Shown here: positions 1 through 11,935 of the stretch, piece after piece
Position numbering within the stretch: the first letter of the stretch is position 1
How the letters are laid out: each line of letters starts with the position of its first letter
Notes under the pieces: model-generated
Told to the model about the DNA's origin: nothing
Databases searched by the model: none
What the model saw: the letters and a program-made list of their open reading frames with translations, nothing else
NCBI GenBank assembly: GCA_029465975.1
Contig: CM055755.1
Coordinates: 13,080,738-13,144,737, forward strand
Source of the DNA: Dallia pectoralis
Lineage: Eukaryota; Chordata; Actinopteri; Esociformes; Umbridae
Length of the DNA stretch: 64,000 nt
Reading direction: 5' to 3'
Program-made: the position numbers and the translations under genes

Positions 1-1911
1 CATGCCCACCTCTATGACAGTTCCCATGTCCACCTCTATGACAGTTCCCATGTCCACCTCTATGACAGTTCCCATGTCCACCTCTATGACAGTTCCCATG
101 TCCACCTCTATGACAGTTCCCATGCCCACCTCTATGACAGTTCCCATGCCCACCTCTATGACAGTTCCCATGCCCACCTCTATGACAGTTCCCATGTCCA
201 CCTCTATGACAGTTCCCATGTCCACCTCTATGACAGTTCCCATGCCCACCTCTATGACAGTTCCCATGTCCACCTCTATGACAGTTCCCATGCCCACCTC
301 TATGACAGTTCCCATGTCCACCTCTATGACAGTTCCCATGTCCACCACCTCTATGACAGTTCCCATGTCCACCTCTATGACAGTTCCCATGTCCACCTCT
401 ATGACAGTTCCCATGTCCACCTCTATGACAGTTCCCATGTCCACCTCTATGACAGTTCCCATGTCCACCTCTATGACAGTTCCCATGCCCACCTCTATGA
501 CAGTTCCCATGCCCACCTCTATGACAGTTCCCATGCCCACCTCTATGACAGTTCCCATGTCCACCTCTATGACAGTTCCCATGTCCACCTCTATGACAGT
601 TCCCATGCCCACCTCTATGACAGTTCCCATGCCCACCTCTATGACAGTTCCCATGCCCACCTCTATGACAGTTCCCATGTCCACCTCTATGACAGTTCCC
701 ATGTCCACCTCTATGACAGTTCCCATGCCCACCTCTATGACAGTTCCCATGTCCACCTCTATGACAGTTCCCATGTCCACCTCTATGACAGTTCCCATGT
801 CCACCTCTATGACAGTTCCCATGTCCACCTCTATGACAGTTCCCATGTCCACCTCTATGACAGTTCCCATGTCCACCTCTATGACAGTTCCCATGTCCAC
901 CTCTATGACAGTTCCCATGTCCACCTCTATGACAGTTCCCATGTCCACCTCTATGACAGTTCCCATGTCCACCTCTATGACAGTTCCCATGTCCACCTCT
1001 ATGACAGTTCCCATGTCCACCTCTATGACAGTTCCCATGCCCACCTCTATGACAGTTCCCATGTCCACCTCTATGACAGTTCCCATGTCCACCTCTATGA
1101 CAGTTCCCATGCCCACCTCTATGACAGTTCCCATGCCCACCTCTATGACAGTTCCCATGTCCACCTCTATGACAGTTCCCATGTCCACCTCTATGACAGT
1201 TCCCATGTCCACCTCTATGACAGTTCCCATGTCCACCTCTATGACAGTTCCCATGTCCACCTCTATGACAGTTCCCATGTCCACCTCTATGACAGTTCTC
1301 ATGTCCACCTCTATGACAGTTCCCATGTCCACCTCTATGACAGTTCACATGTCCACCTCTATGACAGTTCCCATGTCCACCTCTATGACAGTTCCCATGT
1401 CCACCTCTATGACAGTTCCCATGTCCACTTCTATGACAGTTCCCATGTCCACCTCTATGACAGTTCCCATGTCCACCTCTATGACAGTTCCCATGTCCAC
1501 CTCTATGACAGTTCCCATGTCCACCTCTATGACAGTTCCCATGTCCACCTCTATGACAGTTCCCATGCCCACCTCTATGACAGTTCCCATGTCCACCTCT
1601 ATGACAGTTCCCATGTCCACCTCTATGACAGTTCCCATGTCCACCTCTATGACAGTTCTCATGTCCACCTCTATGACAGTTCCCATGTCCACCTCTATGA
1701 CAGTTCCCATGTCCACCTCTATGACAGTTCCCATGTCCACCTCTATGACAGTTCCCATGTCCACCTCTATGACAGTTCCCATGTCCACCTCTATGACAGT
1801 TCCCATGCCCACCTCTATGACAGTTCCCATGTCCATCTCTATGACAGTTCCCATGCCCACCTCTATGACAGTTCCCATGTCCATCTCTATGACAGTTCCC
1901 ATGTCCACCAC
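1..1911. repeat. 24-bp minisatellite, about 80 units
   Basis: The unit reads ATGTCCACCTCTATGACAGT plus TCCC, and repeats without interruption from the first base of the window, so the array probably began further left. Units differ mainly at one base (ATGTCC or ATGCCC). The two forms occur in blocks, for example three C-type then two T-type units, repeated near 480-600, 600-720 and 120-240, which points to growth by unequal exchange. One unit near 345 has a 3-bp insertion. Because 24 is a multiple of three, the + strand stays open from base 2 to the TAG at 1952-1954 and part of the minus strand is open too. I see no splice signals or domain that would make it a mucin-type exon, but cannot exclude it. 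Confidence 0.97.
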
Positions 1912-1954
1912 CCCTCTGACCGATCACTTGTCCACAACCTCCTCCGATTCCTAG

Positions 1955-2640
1955 CTGTCTATCCGGCTCCGTGTTGATAGAAAGTGCCAGAGTTGACACC
2001 CCCTTGTATGGTGACGAATTAGTTTAAGATTACCATATGTGTAATCAATTAGCAATGTTTTCATATGTGTGGTTACATGGAATTTGGTTGTTCATACAAA
2101 AACACCAATTTCACAGTATTTGGCTGTGAAAACAATTTAAAATCTAGGTTTACCAAATGGTTCAGTGATTAACCATTTAGAACAGTTGGATTAAGTGTTG
2201 AAAATATATTTACGCAAATATAGAGAAGCTTATCAAAAGTCTTGTATGCATGGTATTGTGAAAGATAATTACTTCATATTGAAGATATTTCTTTGGTGAC
2301 ACATTTATAAGGTGACGTGAAAAAGTTACTGTGTAATTTTGTCTGTTGTACTTCTCCAATTGAACAAGTGATTACATGTTTGGAAAACAGCCTTTTTGAC
2401 GATCTGCTTTGAGTTTTGTACTAAGAGTTGTGAGGTCATGGTTGCGATAATAGTACCAAAGTGAGAAAAAGCCCTGTAATTTACTGCAAACCTTTCTATT
2501 CACCCTAATTATTCTGCTCAGTCAGCTTTGAGGTTGCACCAAGTGGTTATGAATCCAAAGCATATCAGCTCATGGCTGACCCGATCTCTGAGGTGGAAAG
2601 GAAGAATTTAAATTGGGTGGTGGTTGATCAATGAAGGCAA
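1955..2640. other. Unique AT-rich DNA
   Basis: No open frame of note, no recognisable repeat and no RNA gene seen between the 24-bp array and the degenerate repeat that follows. Confidence 0.6.
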
Positions 2641-2654
2641 GGTCATGTTCTCTG

Positions 2655-3010
2655 AGAAGTCCTGCAGATCACATCAAAGAGATTTGTAGAAATCACATCT
2701 CAGAGATTCCTAGAGATTAAATCTCACAGATTCACTTCCCAGAGATTCCTAGAGATCACATCTTAGAGATTCATAGAAATCACGTCTTACAGATTTCTAG
2801 AGATTACATCACAGAGATTTGTAGAGATCTCACACAGAGATTTGTAGAAATCACATCTTAGAGATTCCTAAAGATCACATCTTAGAGATTCCTAAAGATC
2901 ACATCACAGACATTCCTAAAGATCACATCACAGACATTCCTAGAGATCACAGACATTCTTAGAGATTCTATCCCAGAAATTCATAAACATAACATCCCAG
3001 AGATTCCCAG
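2655..3010. repeat. Degenerate ~24-26-bp tandem repeat
   Basis: Imperfect units of the type AGAGATTCCTAGAGATCACA repeat about 14 times with many substitutions and length changes. It is older and more diverged than the array at 1-1911 and unrelated to it in sequence. No coding potential. Confidence 0.85.
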
Positions 3011-3388
3011 TGTACAGTTACTTAGCTATAAAATGTTTCTGATCAACATCCATATATTGGTCAATTACTGTGTCATGCATATTAAAAGTATAATAACACA
3101 ACAGCACAGTTGTCTCTCCCACCAGATGTATGGTAAATCCCTGGTGTCACGAGGGGTTAGCACTTTTTTAAATTCTCACAGCTGGGGTGAATTGGCTATT
3201 AGTTGGGTTATGTAAGGTTCTAGGGAGTGGCAATACTTTGCCGGTTATTATTTACAATTGTCACTATTCATGAGGTGAGTGTTAGGCTAATAAGTATTTG
3301 CTGTTGTTTGAATGTTTATAAGTCGCTGTGTATGCGCAATATTATTTTTAACAAGTTAGTGTTTTTTCGGCGTTCATGTTTGTTTTAT

Positions 3389-3680
3389 CATCATCTTCAT
3401 CTTCAACCACTTATCCGGGGTCTGGTCGCGGGGGTAGCAGCTCTAGCAGGGGACCCCAAACTTCCCTTTCCCTGGCAACATTAGCCAGCTCTGACTGGGG
3501 AATCCCGAGGTGTTCCCAGGCCAGTGTGGAGATATAATCTCTCCACTTAGTCCTGGGTCTTCTCCGAGGTCTCCTCCCAGCTGGACGTGCCTGGAACACC
3601 TCTCTAGGGAGGCACCCAGGTGGCATTCTTACTAGACCTCTATTTCCGCCTAAAATGACCCAACCCAATCTAAATGGATA
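3389..3680 (-). mobile_element. 3' end of a non-LTR retrotransposon (LINE)
   Basis: The minus strand encodes the C-terminal end of a LINE ORF2 in the frame 3411-3668, including RRRPRTKWRDYI, WEHLGIPQSEL and a terminal ELLPPRPDPG, followed by a short GATGATGATAAA-type tail. This ending is a familiar 3' terminus of teleost CR1-clade elements (Rex1/Babar type); the family name is from memory of its look and not from a search. The copy is strongly 5'-truncated, as usual for LINEs, and lacks the reverse transcriptase. Confidence 0.75.
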
Positions 3681-3799
3681 TTGCTCTGGAACAGAACCAT
3701 GTAGGAATATTTGGTAAACGGCATTTAAAAGAAATGTTCAATTAATTAAGGATAATGTAACACATAATATCTGGCATGAGCTAAAACTAAAAAAACACA

Positions 3800-4526
3800 T
3801 ACGTTTTTCTTTTTATGTCTCAGACTCTGAATGTCTTGTTATGTGTTCTCCTAGATCTCAGCATTATGCCATGCTTTGTTTCAAGTCTCTAGCTAACGAC
3901 CGAGATACAGTTATTTTACTGAGAGCTGGTCTTTTTTCCATTTGGTCTAGTAAGTGACGCAATAAGCTCCTACATGTTCAGATTACTATGTAGACGAATG
4001 GGAGCAAAGCCCTATAGGAAATTAAGTCTTTACCTTCAATTTCGAAGCTGCCTTTGTGAGTGAAACAGACCGACTTCAATGTTGTAAACGTTTATTCTCG
4101 ACTGAATATGGATTATTATGGATTACTATGAGTTATAAACAATGCTTATAATATCCCTGGGACTATAGGAAAAAAGAAAAACGATCGACTGATGTAAGTA
4201 CAATATTATCATATATTATCGCTATGGTTAAAAAATGTGTGCGACAATGATGACGTCATCGTCGCCATTAGCAGTCCTTTCAATTGCTAATAAAACGGTC
4301 TGTGTTTTAGCTATTTTAAAACGGAAAACGTTGTTTGAAAGGGGAGATTCTAACCTTTATGGACAATTTAAGCATGTAGTATATTATTGAATGGCCTTTT
4401 TTGAATGTGCGATCTTTTTGTAGAGGCTGTAATGGTTGTATTGTGTACTGCAAGTATCCCTAGTGGTTGTATAGGGTACTGCAATGATCCCGAAAATGGG
4501 AGAGCTGTCAAGATCATTAATGTGAG
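3800..4526 (+). repeat. Dispersed ~700-bp element, copy 1
   Basis: This stretch matches 48183-48902 in the same orientation over its whole length, including CTCAGCATTATGCC near the start, ATATCCCTGGGACTATAGGA in the middle and CCCTAGTGGTTGTATAGGGT near the end. The two copies differ by many substitutions and small indels. No protein is encoded. It is probably a non-autonomous DNA transposon; see the second copy, which has a clean 8-bp duplication at its borders. Here the right border abuts an LTR fragment at 4527, so borders are not clean. Confidence 0.8.
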
Positions 4527-5045
4527 TGTCACGGCTGAATAGGATTTAGTGATTATGTTTGTTATTTAAGTCACTGGGTCTTGGTGCACGGTGTTGGTTA
4601 TTGTTCCTATGCCACTTTGATTTCTACGGTGAGTGTTTGTGCAACATACTGTTTGTGTGCATTTTATAAGTCGCTGTGTAGCACATTTTAATTTAAACAT
4701 TATAATTTTTTGTCGCCGTTTACGGTTTCTTTTTTATTTAAACAGAATATATACGCTCTGCGCCTAGCTTTCCTCTGCACTACAGGTTTCGTGACAGTAC
4801 AACCAACCAATACAAATGGATAGCCAGCAGAGCTTGACGGTGGGAGTTTTCGTTGGAGAATTTTGCTACAACTCCGGGGAGAGAGCCGGACGCCGCCTGC
4901 GACGTGACAGATCCGAACCACCTCCTAGGGGGGTTCCCCTTCCTCCCCTATTTTCATTTTTTTTTAAACAAACCTTTCTTTTAAACGGAATATACACGCT
5001 CTGCGCCTGGCTTTCCTCTGCACTACACCTGTGGGTTTCGTGACA
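4527..5045 (+). mobile_element. Broken short LTR element (F)
   Basis: A left LTR runs from TGTCACGGCTG (4527) to TTTCGTGACA (4796). It is followed by a short internal piece starting near an ATG at 4816, whose first codons (MDSQQSLTVG) resemble the start of the gag-like frame of element A at 15268. After about 100 bp it joins a second partial LTR end (about 4955-5045) that repeats GCTCTGCGCCT, TTTCCTCTGCACTACA and GGTTTCGTGACA. Most of the interior and the start of the right LTR are deleted. No target duplication could be confirmed. The element belongs to the family shared by 6741, 14886, 39886, 51342 and 62898. Confidence 0.7.
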
Positions 5046-6154
5046 CCTGGCAATGTGCTTATATAGCATGCAGCAACAGCATTTCCTCCTGTTTATATTA
5101 TATATTTCCCAATCTTCACGGTTGTGTGCCTTTTAATGAAGACATGTTCCATGTGTGTGCTTGTTTGTGTCTGTGTGTGTTCATTTAGGGAGACAAGGAG
5201 CTGGAGGAGGCAGGCTTCAGTGTATTTGTGCACATCTGGGATTAAATCTGTGTGTGTCTGTCTGGTCTCAGTTATCTAGATGTGTCAGCGAGTAAGGTGG
5301 TGGTGTTCTGGCCTGTCTGTCTGACAGAAGGTCTCTGATAAGACTTTCATGTCTATCTGCCACAGGATGCTATCACACCATGTGGTTTGATCCCAGCAGC
5401 GATGTTATCCAACCACATCATAGGGAACTTACCTGCTGTACCTCTTTAAATGACCAAAACAAAGAAGAGTTCATGGCATGAAGAATGAACAAACTATATT
5501 GCAGACAGGGATATATGTTACATCATCCTGGCCTCTTTGGGATTTACCAGAATTCATTTTACGGGTGAAGTTGCCTTCTCACATTCACTCAGACAGTCAG
5601 AACTCATCCCTGCAAACTCTCTGAATAAATATCTGCAAAATATAGAATAAAAGCTGGTTATGCTAGCTAGAATGGTACATCATTATCCACATTATTGAAA
5701 ATCTGCAGAGTGCATCCTCGGTCAGCCTGAGAGTTCAGTTCTACAGCCTTATCATTGGCTCTGGGCTGTGTGTGTAGCGTCATTACTGCAGAGTGAATCT
5801 CATTCTGACCCAACGTTCACCTAATGCACTCTGGGTAACTACACAGCTCCTGACAAGCCATTCATTCCATTACAACCTGTTATCAGACATGTAGAGACAT
5901 ACTTCTCGAAGCAAATAAGTTACATTTTAATATAATCAACTCAGTGAAAAAAAGCCAATGCCATGTGCAGCCCTGCGGATGCAGCAATAAACGCGATGCA
6001 AGGCAATGCCTTTACACTCCGTGTGCAGGTTTAGCATAGCACATTAATGCGTATTTGTTACGTAAATGTACCCACTCTAGTCTTGGTTCCTCTATTGTTT
6101 GTCATTTTTTGAGTCATTCTTTAAAAACACAACAGTTATAACCAAAAGACAAAC
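5046..6154. other. Unique DNA, no gene seen
   Basis: Contains short TGTG-rich patches near 5150-5180 and 5240-5270, but no supported gene, repeat family or RNA. Confidence 0.55.
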
Positions 6155-6496
6155 TGTCAGAACTCCCTTCAAAGCCATTCTACTGCTATCTGCGGGCAGG
6201 CTTCGGCGTTCGTCATCTCCAGCGTTCTAGTGCCACCGCCCCCTCATCATCACATTGTCATGTCCTGTCAGTTGCACACATCTGGTGTCCATTCCCTCAT
6301 TAGTAATGTTATATAGGCTTCCTGTGTTGGGTTATGTCTTTGTGTGGTATTGTTAACTGTTTCTTGTTCCTGTTCTCCAAGTTACGCCGGTACATGTGTT
6401 GTACAGAGTATCAGAGTTAGTCGCTAAAATAAAAGCTCAATTCTACAGCAGTAATTTATCTGGATTCCTCCTTCCATTAATCTCTGGGACATTACA
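6155..6496 (+). mobile_element. Probable solo LTR, Gypsy-like
   Basis: The segment starts TGTCAGAACTCCC and ends GGGACATTACA. It holds a TATATAGG box near 6310, an AATAAAAGCTC polyadenylation signal near 6430 and a GC-rich start. These are arranged as in fish Gypsy LTRs. Flanking five bases are CAAAC on the left and CAACC on the right, so a duplication would need one mutation. No internal region or second LTR is nearby. Confidence 0.5.
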
Positions 6497-6671
6497 CAAC
6501 CGTGTAAATACTATTGGTGACAGGATGAATAGCAAAATAGTCCAGTAATTGAAATGCTACATTGTTTTTTCCAATATACTATTTAATACTGCCCATTGAT
6601 ATTCCTCTTCTATGTTGTGATTTATTTCAGATAGCTTGTAGTCTTCTCATATTAACCAAACACTGCTTTTA

Positions 6672-7333
6672 AATAAATAGCCTATAAAGATATTTTGTAG
6701 TGAATAACATCGTTTTAGTACAAATCTCTGCACATGCTGTTGTCACGAACCAGGGTGGTGTAGTGCAAGTTGAAGCCAATTGCAGAGGTTGAACGTCCAT
6801 TTCGTGCCATTTATTAAAACAACACAAACACGACAACAAACGGTGGAACTAACTATACACTGTGTGAAACAAAAGTGCACTTACACAAAGCGACGACTAC
6901 AAAACTAACACAGCGACAAATCCACATAGACAAACACTCACCTACCAACATAACTGTGTGACATAGAAATAATGAACAGCAACGAGTGACTTGCTATAAA
7001 GGGATTGATAGGAAGTCACTCGTTGCTGTTCATTATTTCTATGTCACACAGTTATGTTGGTAGGTGAGTGTTTGTCTATGTGGATTTGTCGCTGTGTTAG
7101 TTTTGTAGTCGTCGCTTTGTGTAAGTGCACTTTTGTTTCACACAGTGTATAGTTAGTTCCACCGTTTGTTGTCGTGTTTGTGTTGTTTTAATAAATGGCA
7201 CGAAATGGACGTTCAACCTCTGCAATTGGCTTCAACTTGCACTACACCACCCTGGTTCGTGACAACAGCATGTGCAGAGATTTGTACTAAAACGATGTTA
7301 TTCACTACAAAATATCTTTATAGGCTATTTATT
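6672..7333. repeat. Near-perfect inverted repeat, 319-bp arms, 24-bp spacer
   Basis: Base 6672 pairs with 7333 and base 6990 with 7015; every position I checked satisfies left + right = 14005. The arms cover the LTR end and 69 bp of ordinary flanking DNA, so this is not a terminal repeat of a transposon. It could form a cruciform, and a transcript would give a long hairpin. Confidence 0.92.
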
Positions 7334-7369
7334 ATTACAGTGCAGTACCCTAACTCACCACTCGTGACA
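6741..7369 (-). mobile_element. Solo LTR (G) rearranged by an internal fold-back
   Basis: On the minus strand this is a family LTR: the right edge holds the LTR start (TGTCACGAGTGGTGAG, read leftward from 7369) and the left edge holds the LTR end (GGTTCGTGACA, read leftward to 6741). Perfect 5-bp target duplications GCTGT flank it at 6736-6740 and 7370-7374. The middle of the LTR is missing and replaced by 6991-7333, which is an inverted copy of the LTR end plus 69 bp of the left flank. The 24-bp centre contains CTATAAAGGGATTGATAGG, identical to the TATA-box region of the LTR of element A. Confidence 0.85.
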
Positions 7370-7374
7370 GCTGT

Positions 7375-10300
7375 ATTGTGTAATGTTTGTAGATAAACAT
7401 TTTGGTAAAGAAACTGTTCCAATTGTCTTGTGTGCGATGCATTCACTCTGGACAAAACAATGGAATGGCATCACAGATCTCCACTCTAGGTAAACTCAAC
7501 GCTGTTTGCCTCTACTCGACTTTTCTGATGTCTCAGAGAGTTTGGAGTGTTTACACTACACAGCAGTTAAACTAAAGTGCACTGAGAAATCAAAATTGGG
7601 CATAAAATGGGACAAAGTCTGAAAAAAAACTTTGCAACCTGCCTTAGAGTACAGCCTGTGAACAGACTAACTAGGATGTTTGTTTCTCTGACGTAATATC
7701 CATTGGGAAAAAATGTCCTCACAGACTGCCATGATTTTAACTTCCGTTTATGAAATCAAGGGGAAACCTGTCTTCAGACAATCGAGACCTACTATGAGAA
7801 ATAAAGTAAGGACTCTTGATTGTCTATTTTCCTGTTGACTACTCTCACGGCTGGCAGGCATTAGTTCATGGGTCTCTTCTAAGCATGATGTTTGGTCTGG
7901 GTTCTGTCCCCTGTATAAAACAGGTCCGTAATGCTGACACCTCCTCTATTTCACACCACTGAACACACACACACACCCTTGCATAGTCACACACACCACT
8001 GCACACAAATATATCACCTGCTAACTCATTGCACTGCTCCACCCTACCTTATCATTGACTAACACCACAGGTCAAACGTGAAATAGATTGTGACATGCTA
8101 AGCCCTCATGTTTTCCTAGCAATTTTACACACTGTGAGTAGATGCCCCAGTGTTGATTAAGACAGCTTGATATCACACATTCTGATATAAATAACTATGT
8201 GTCTGTTTTTGAGACAAACCGTTTTTTTAGTCAGTGTGGCTTGTCAGATTGCGCCCATTAAAGGCTGTTTGTATTTTTTGAAAGCAGTATTTGTTCTCAA
8301 TAAAATGTTCCAGAAAAGACAGATGTCATTAAAACCTCTGTAGTACACATAACTCATAAAATGGGGGTCCTATGTAGAGAATGTGCTGTCGTTTCGAAAT
8401 AGGTAATCCGATGGATGGATGGATGAAGATACCCTGAATTTGAAGTTAACAGTCTGGATCCATAGTCAGTTCATAATTTTGCATCCAAAGTGCTGGAATA
8501 CAGTGGAGAAAAGTGTCACTGTCTAAATATCTTTGGAGTTCTCTGTGGGCTAAATGACACCGGTTTTAAAATTGTTATATGTTAACTTTGAGAAATAGAT
8601 CAGTTTGTCAGTAGAATTAGTTCAGCATTAGCAATACAGAATGATTCAATGTTTTTTGTATTTTTTTATATTGTATTCCAATGATATCCAATTTGGGATT
8701 ATAGCCATGCTATGTTGCAACAACTTCCAGCAGACTCAGGACTATTGATGTGGAGATATGTGTCTTCCAAAGCACATCCTATGCCTTTCTGTGTCTCATC
8801 ATGATGCTTGCTCATCTAGGAAGTGTTGGCTGGATTACTTATGCAATTTCTTGCCCTATAAATGAATTGAGCTCACGCCAAGCTGCCACCAGGAGTAGCT
8901 ACAGTGTGACCAGACAAGGAAACTTCTTAAACATGAACAGTGCAGGCCAATTGTTCTGCTGTCTGTGGGAACCTGGACTAATGTCATGTTAGCTGTGTTA
9001 GCATTAAGTACATTTACACAGCTTGTGTTTTAACTGTATTGTGACACATTAAAACATAACATTCCCTGTCTTTTAGCTCTATCTCTGATTTGCTTTCCTT
9101 TGTCCACTTGGTCACACTCATTCTTCTAGTCAACACTGTTGCCAGTACCTTCCACCCAGAGGACATGTTATTCCTCTTCAATTTGTACTGTCACTTGGTG
9201 ATGTGTTCAGTGAGGATTCATTTCTACTCTATTGATGAGTAACCTGTTTAATAGATTAAATTCCTTCACAGATAGTCCCCAGTTTTTTTATGCACAATCC
9301 CTATCCTATTAAATCCACTATTATAATAACTTTATTACAATTCCAATTTCCATTTCATGTAGCCAACCCAAAACCAAGCAGCGATCGACGAGATCTGTGT
9401 TTGCTCCCACCAGATCTCAGTTTAAATCTCCATTCTGGTGATGTCAGTGGAGTTGTTTGGTTAGGGTGTAATCATAACTGTGGTTTGTATGAACAATGTC
9501 TGTGGCAGTTTGGCAGGTGATCCATCAGGAAGCTGTATACAGGAGGCTGAGAGAGACTCCCAGCCAGCAGCAGCGGGGTGCTTGATCTTCCCTAACACTG
9601 CCAGCCAGTGATGGGTCCCTGGTCTCTTGTCTCCATACGCCCGTCCAGTCCCATCATTCACCATCTAATTACATTGCTGCCTGTTGGCAGCTCATTTGTA
9701 TCTCTGACTGAATCTCTCATCCAGACTATTCTCTGGCTCAGGGTTTCCTGCCTAATGAAAGCACAACCTGGTCTTAGATATCTGTCTTTCAATCACCATC
9801 TTGTCTCCTCCTCCCGTTCCTTTACATCGCTCCTCCTCCCCACTCCCCTTATTACCCCCTACGTAGCATTGCTTTCATTTAGACTTATGTTCTACTATCA
9901 CCACCTTCACAATACTCCTGCCACTTTCCATCTCGCTGAACCACCCTACTCTCTTCGTTGGCTTCTTGTCCCCAGAGCCATCACACTTGCTTTTAAAAGG
10001 GATGTTGCTGAAAGTGGAAGTTCGATGGTTTATGATGTCGAAATGTGGTTTTCATGGAGACAAACAGGCAGACAAGTAGTAGTATTGAACAGTTACAGAT
10101 ACAGATAGACCGGTTCATCTGATATCACTGCAGTGCACCTGTTGGACAGGACTGTATCTGAACTGAATCTGATAGCTATATGAATAGTGCAGCTGGGTGA
10201 CTGTGTCTGACTCACGTAGTGGCTCATGTATAGGTTTTTGAGGTCAACCTCTCAGGAAAAGGCTTTTGACTTTATTAAATGTGTCTGTCGATCTCTGCAT

Positions 10301-10740
10301 GTAATAGCTACATGCTTGGTCATCTCTTTGTCTACAGGAAACCAGGTAATGGGAAAGGTCTATTTCATGCAAAGTAGCAAATGCCAGTTTCAGAACTGAC
10401 ATGAAAGTGCTAAAGTCAGACATAGCAAGTGTTTCAAGTGCATACTGCAGCTGCAAAACTAATTTCTTTCTCAGACTGACACAGTATTTTTTGTCTCCTT
10501 AAAAACTGTTTGTTTGGAGGTTATTTGGGGGGTTGACAGTAACCATCTATATACTGTACAAATAAAATAAGACCAGTGTTTTCGTCTGCATAGTCGTTAA
10601 TGTAGGGATGGCACAAAAATATATACTGTACAATAATCTTTTAGACATGACAGTAGGCTGGGTCAGTGAAGGCGGGAATCTAACCTTGGAGACAACGACC
10701 AGGTGGTCCTGACATGCGGCATTGACTCATTTGTCATTTC
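7375..10740. other. Unique DNA, no gene seen
   Basis: A long stretch with only short chance frames. Small simple repeats occur near 7965 (CA) and 8411 (GATG). The open frame at 9608-10108 has no recognisable domain, ordinary composition and no convincing splice sites. Probably upstream intron or flank of the SEZ6-family gene. Confidence 0.55.
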
Positions 10741-10755
10741 AGTGTGGGTCCTCTA

Positions 10756-10809
10756 GCGTAATGTGTGGGATAATGTGTGGGATAATGTGTGGGATAATGT
10801 GTGGGATAT
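10756..10809. repeat. 12-bp tandem repeat
   Basis: GTGTGGGATAAT repeats four to five times in a row. Confidence 0.85.
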
Positions 10810-11017
10810 GTTGAGCTGTATCGACAGACAGCTGCAGTATGGTGTTGTTATCCTAAAGCATCCTTTTCCTACACTGACACTTTCCATCTGCTGGCTGTAT
10901 TGCAGTGTGGACCCAGTCAGCTACACTCATTCTTGAAACAGTTCAGCGAACAGGTTTATCTGCACATCATGCTAATTTACACCTGTGGCTCATAATCTGG
11001 GGTTTTGAGATTACACA

Positions 11018-11046
11018 CTGTGTGTGTGTGTGTGTGTGTGTGTGTA
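11018..11046. repeat. (TG)n microsatellite
   Basis: About 14 TG dinucleotides in a row. Confidence 0.95.
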
Positions 11047-11218
11047 TTAGTGATCTGACATTACCCACAATTGGTCAGTATCTGATAAATATTGCACTTT
11101 TTACCCAACCCCTTAAAAGATCAAGGCAGCTTACAAATAACATGTGTGAGCTTGGAGACACTGTACATACTGCAACAGTAGCCTGTACTATCCAAAAGTG
11201 AGTTTTACAGGAGAATGG

Positions 11219-11381
11219 TGTCACGGTATCCAATGGTGAAATGCAGGAAAAGGAACCAATTGCAGAATGTACCACAGAGTTTTAATATAAATGTAAAACA
11301 AACACTACAACGAATGCAAAACTATACACTGAATTGGAAATGAAAATGCGCATAAAAAGCAACCTAAAAAGCGACCAAAAC
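11219..11381 (-). mobile_element. LTR fragment of the same short LTR family
   Basis: Begins TGTCACGGTATCC and contains AAATGTAAAACAAACACTAC and GCGCATAAAAAGC, the order of motifs found in the minus-strand LTRs at 39886 and 51342. It ends where the LTR of element C begins, so it may be the site into which C inserted, but the other half of the LTR is not seen beyond C. Confidence 0.45.
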
Positions 11382-11769
11382 TGTAAGGGTTTGTGTTGGG
11401 TTCTTGTTTTGTGTGCTTGTTTCTGTCTCCATCTTGTGGGTGTTCATTGTGTTTCATCCTGGTACCCTTCCCTTTCCTTCATTAACTAATTTTCCCGCCG
11501 TTTCCCTCACCTGTTGCTTGTTAGTCCTCGTTAGGTTTAGTATTTAGTCTCCCCTGTGTCTCTGTGTGTTTGTCGGGTCATTGTTTCTGAAGTTCTCTGT
11601 TCCTGTTCTGCCTGTGAGAGCAATAAAGATTGTTTTTGAAGTATTCTCTGCGCCTGTGTCCACTACTCTGAGATCTGCCATGTCAGATCGTGACAGTATG
11701 ACCCGACCAACAACAGAGTGGACACAGCAGAGTGCTATCCAGTGGGCAAGCATGCGGCTCGACACCCCG

Positions 11770-11935
11770 GATAAGCCAAGATGGCTGCCGCCCCGCAGCC
11801 CAAGATGGCTGCCGCCCCGCAGCCCAAGATGGCTGCCGCCACGCAGCCCAAGATGGCTGCCGCCCCGCTGCCCAAGATGGCTGCCGCCCCGCTGCCCAAG
11901 ATGGCTGCCGCCCCGCTGCCCAAGATGGCTGACGC
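11770..11935. repeat. 24-bp array of CAAGATGGCTGCCGCC units
   Basis: Seven units of CCCAAGATGGCTGCCGCC plus six variable bases. Each carries AAGATGGC, the core of the YY1 consensus known from vertebrate promoters; binding here is inference. Confidence 0.9.

Noticed and set aside
9608..10108. 166-aa open frame in otherwise unique DNA.
   Set aside because: No domain, no splice or promoter context, and composition like the surrounding intron; length is possible by chance in this window.
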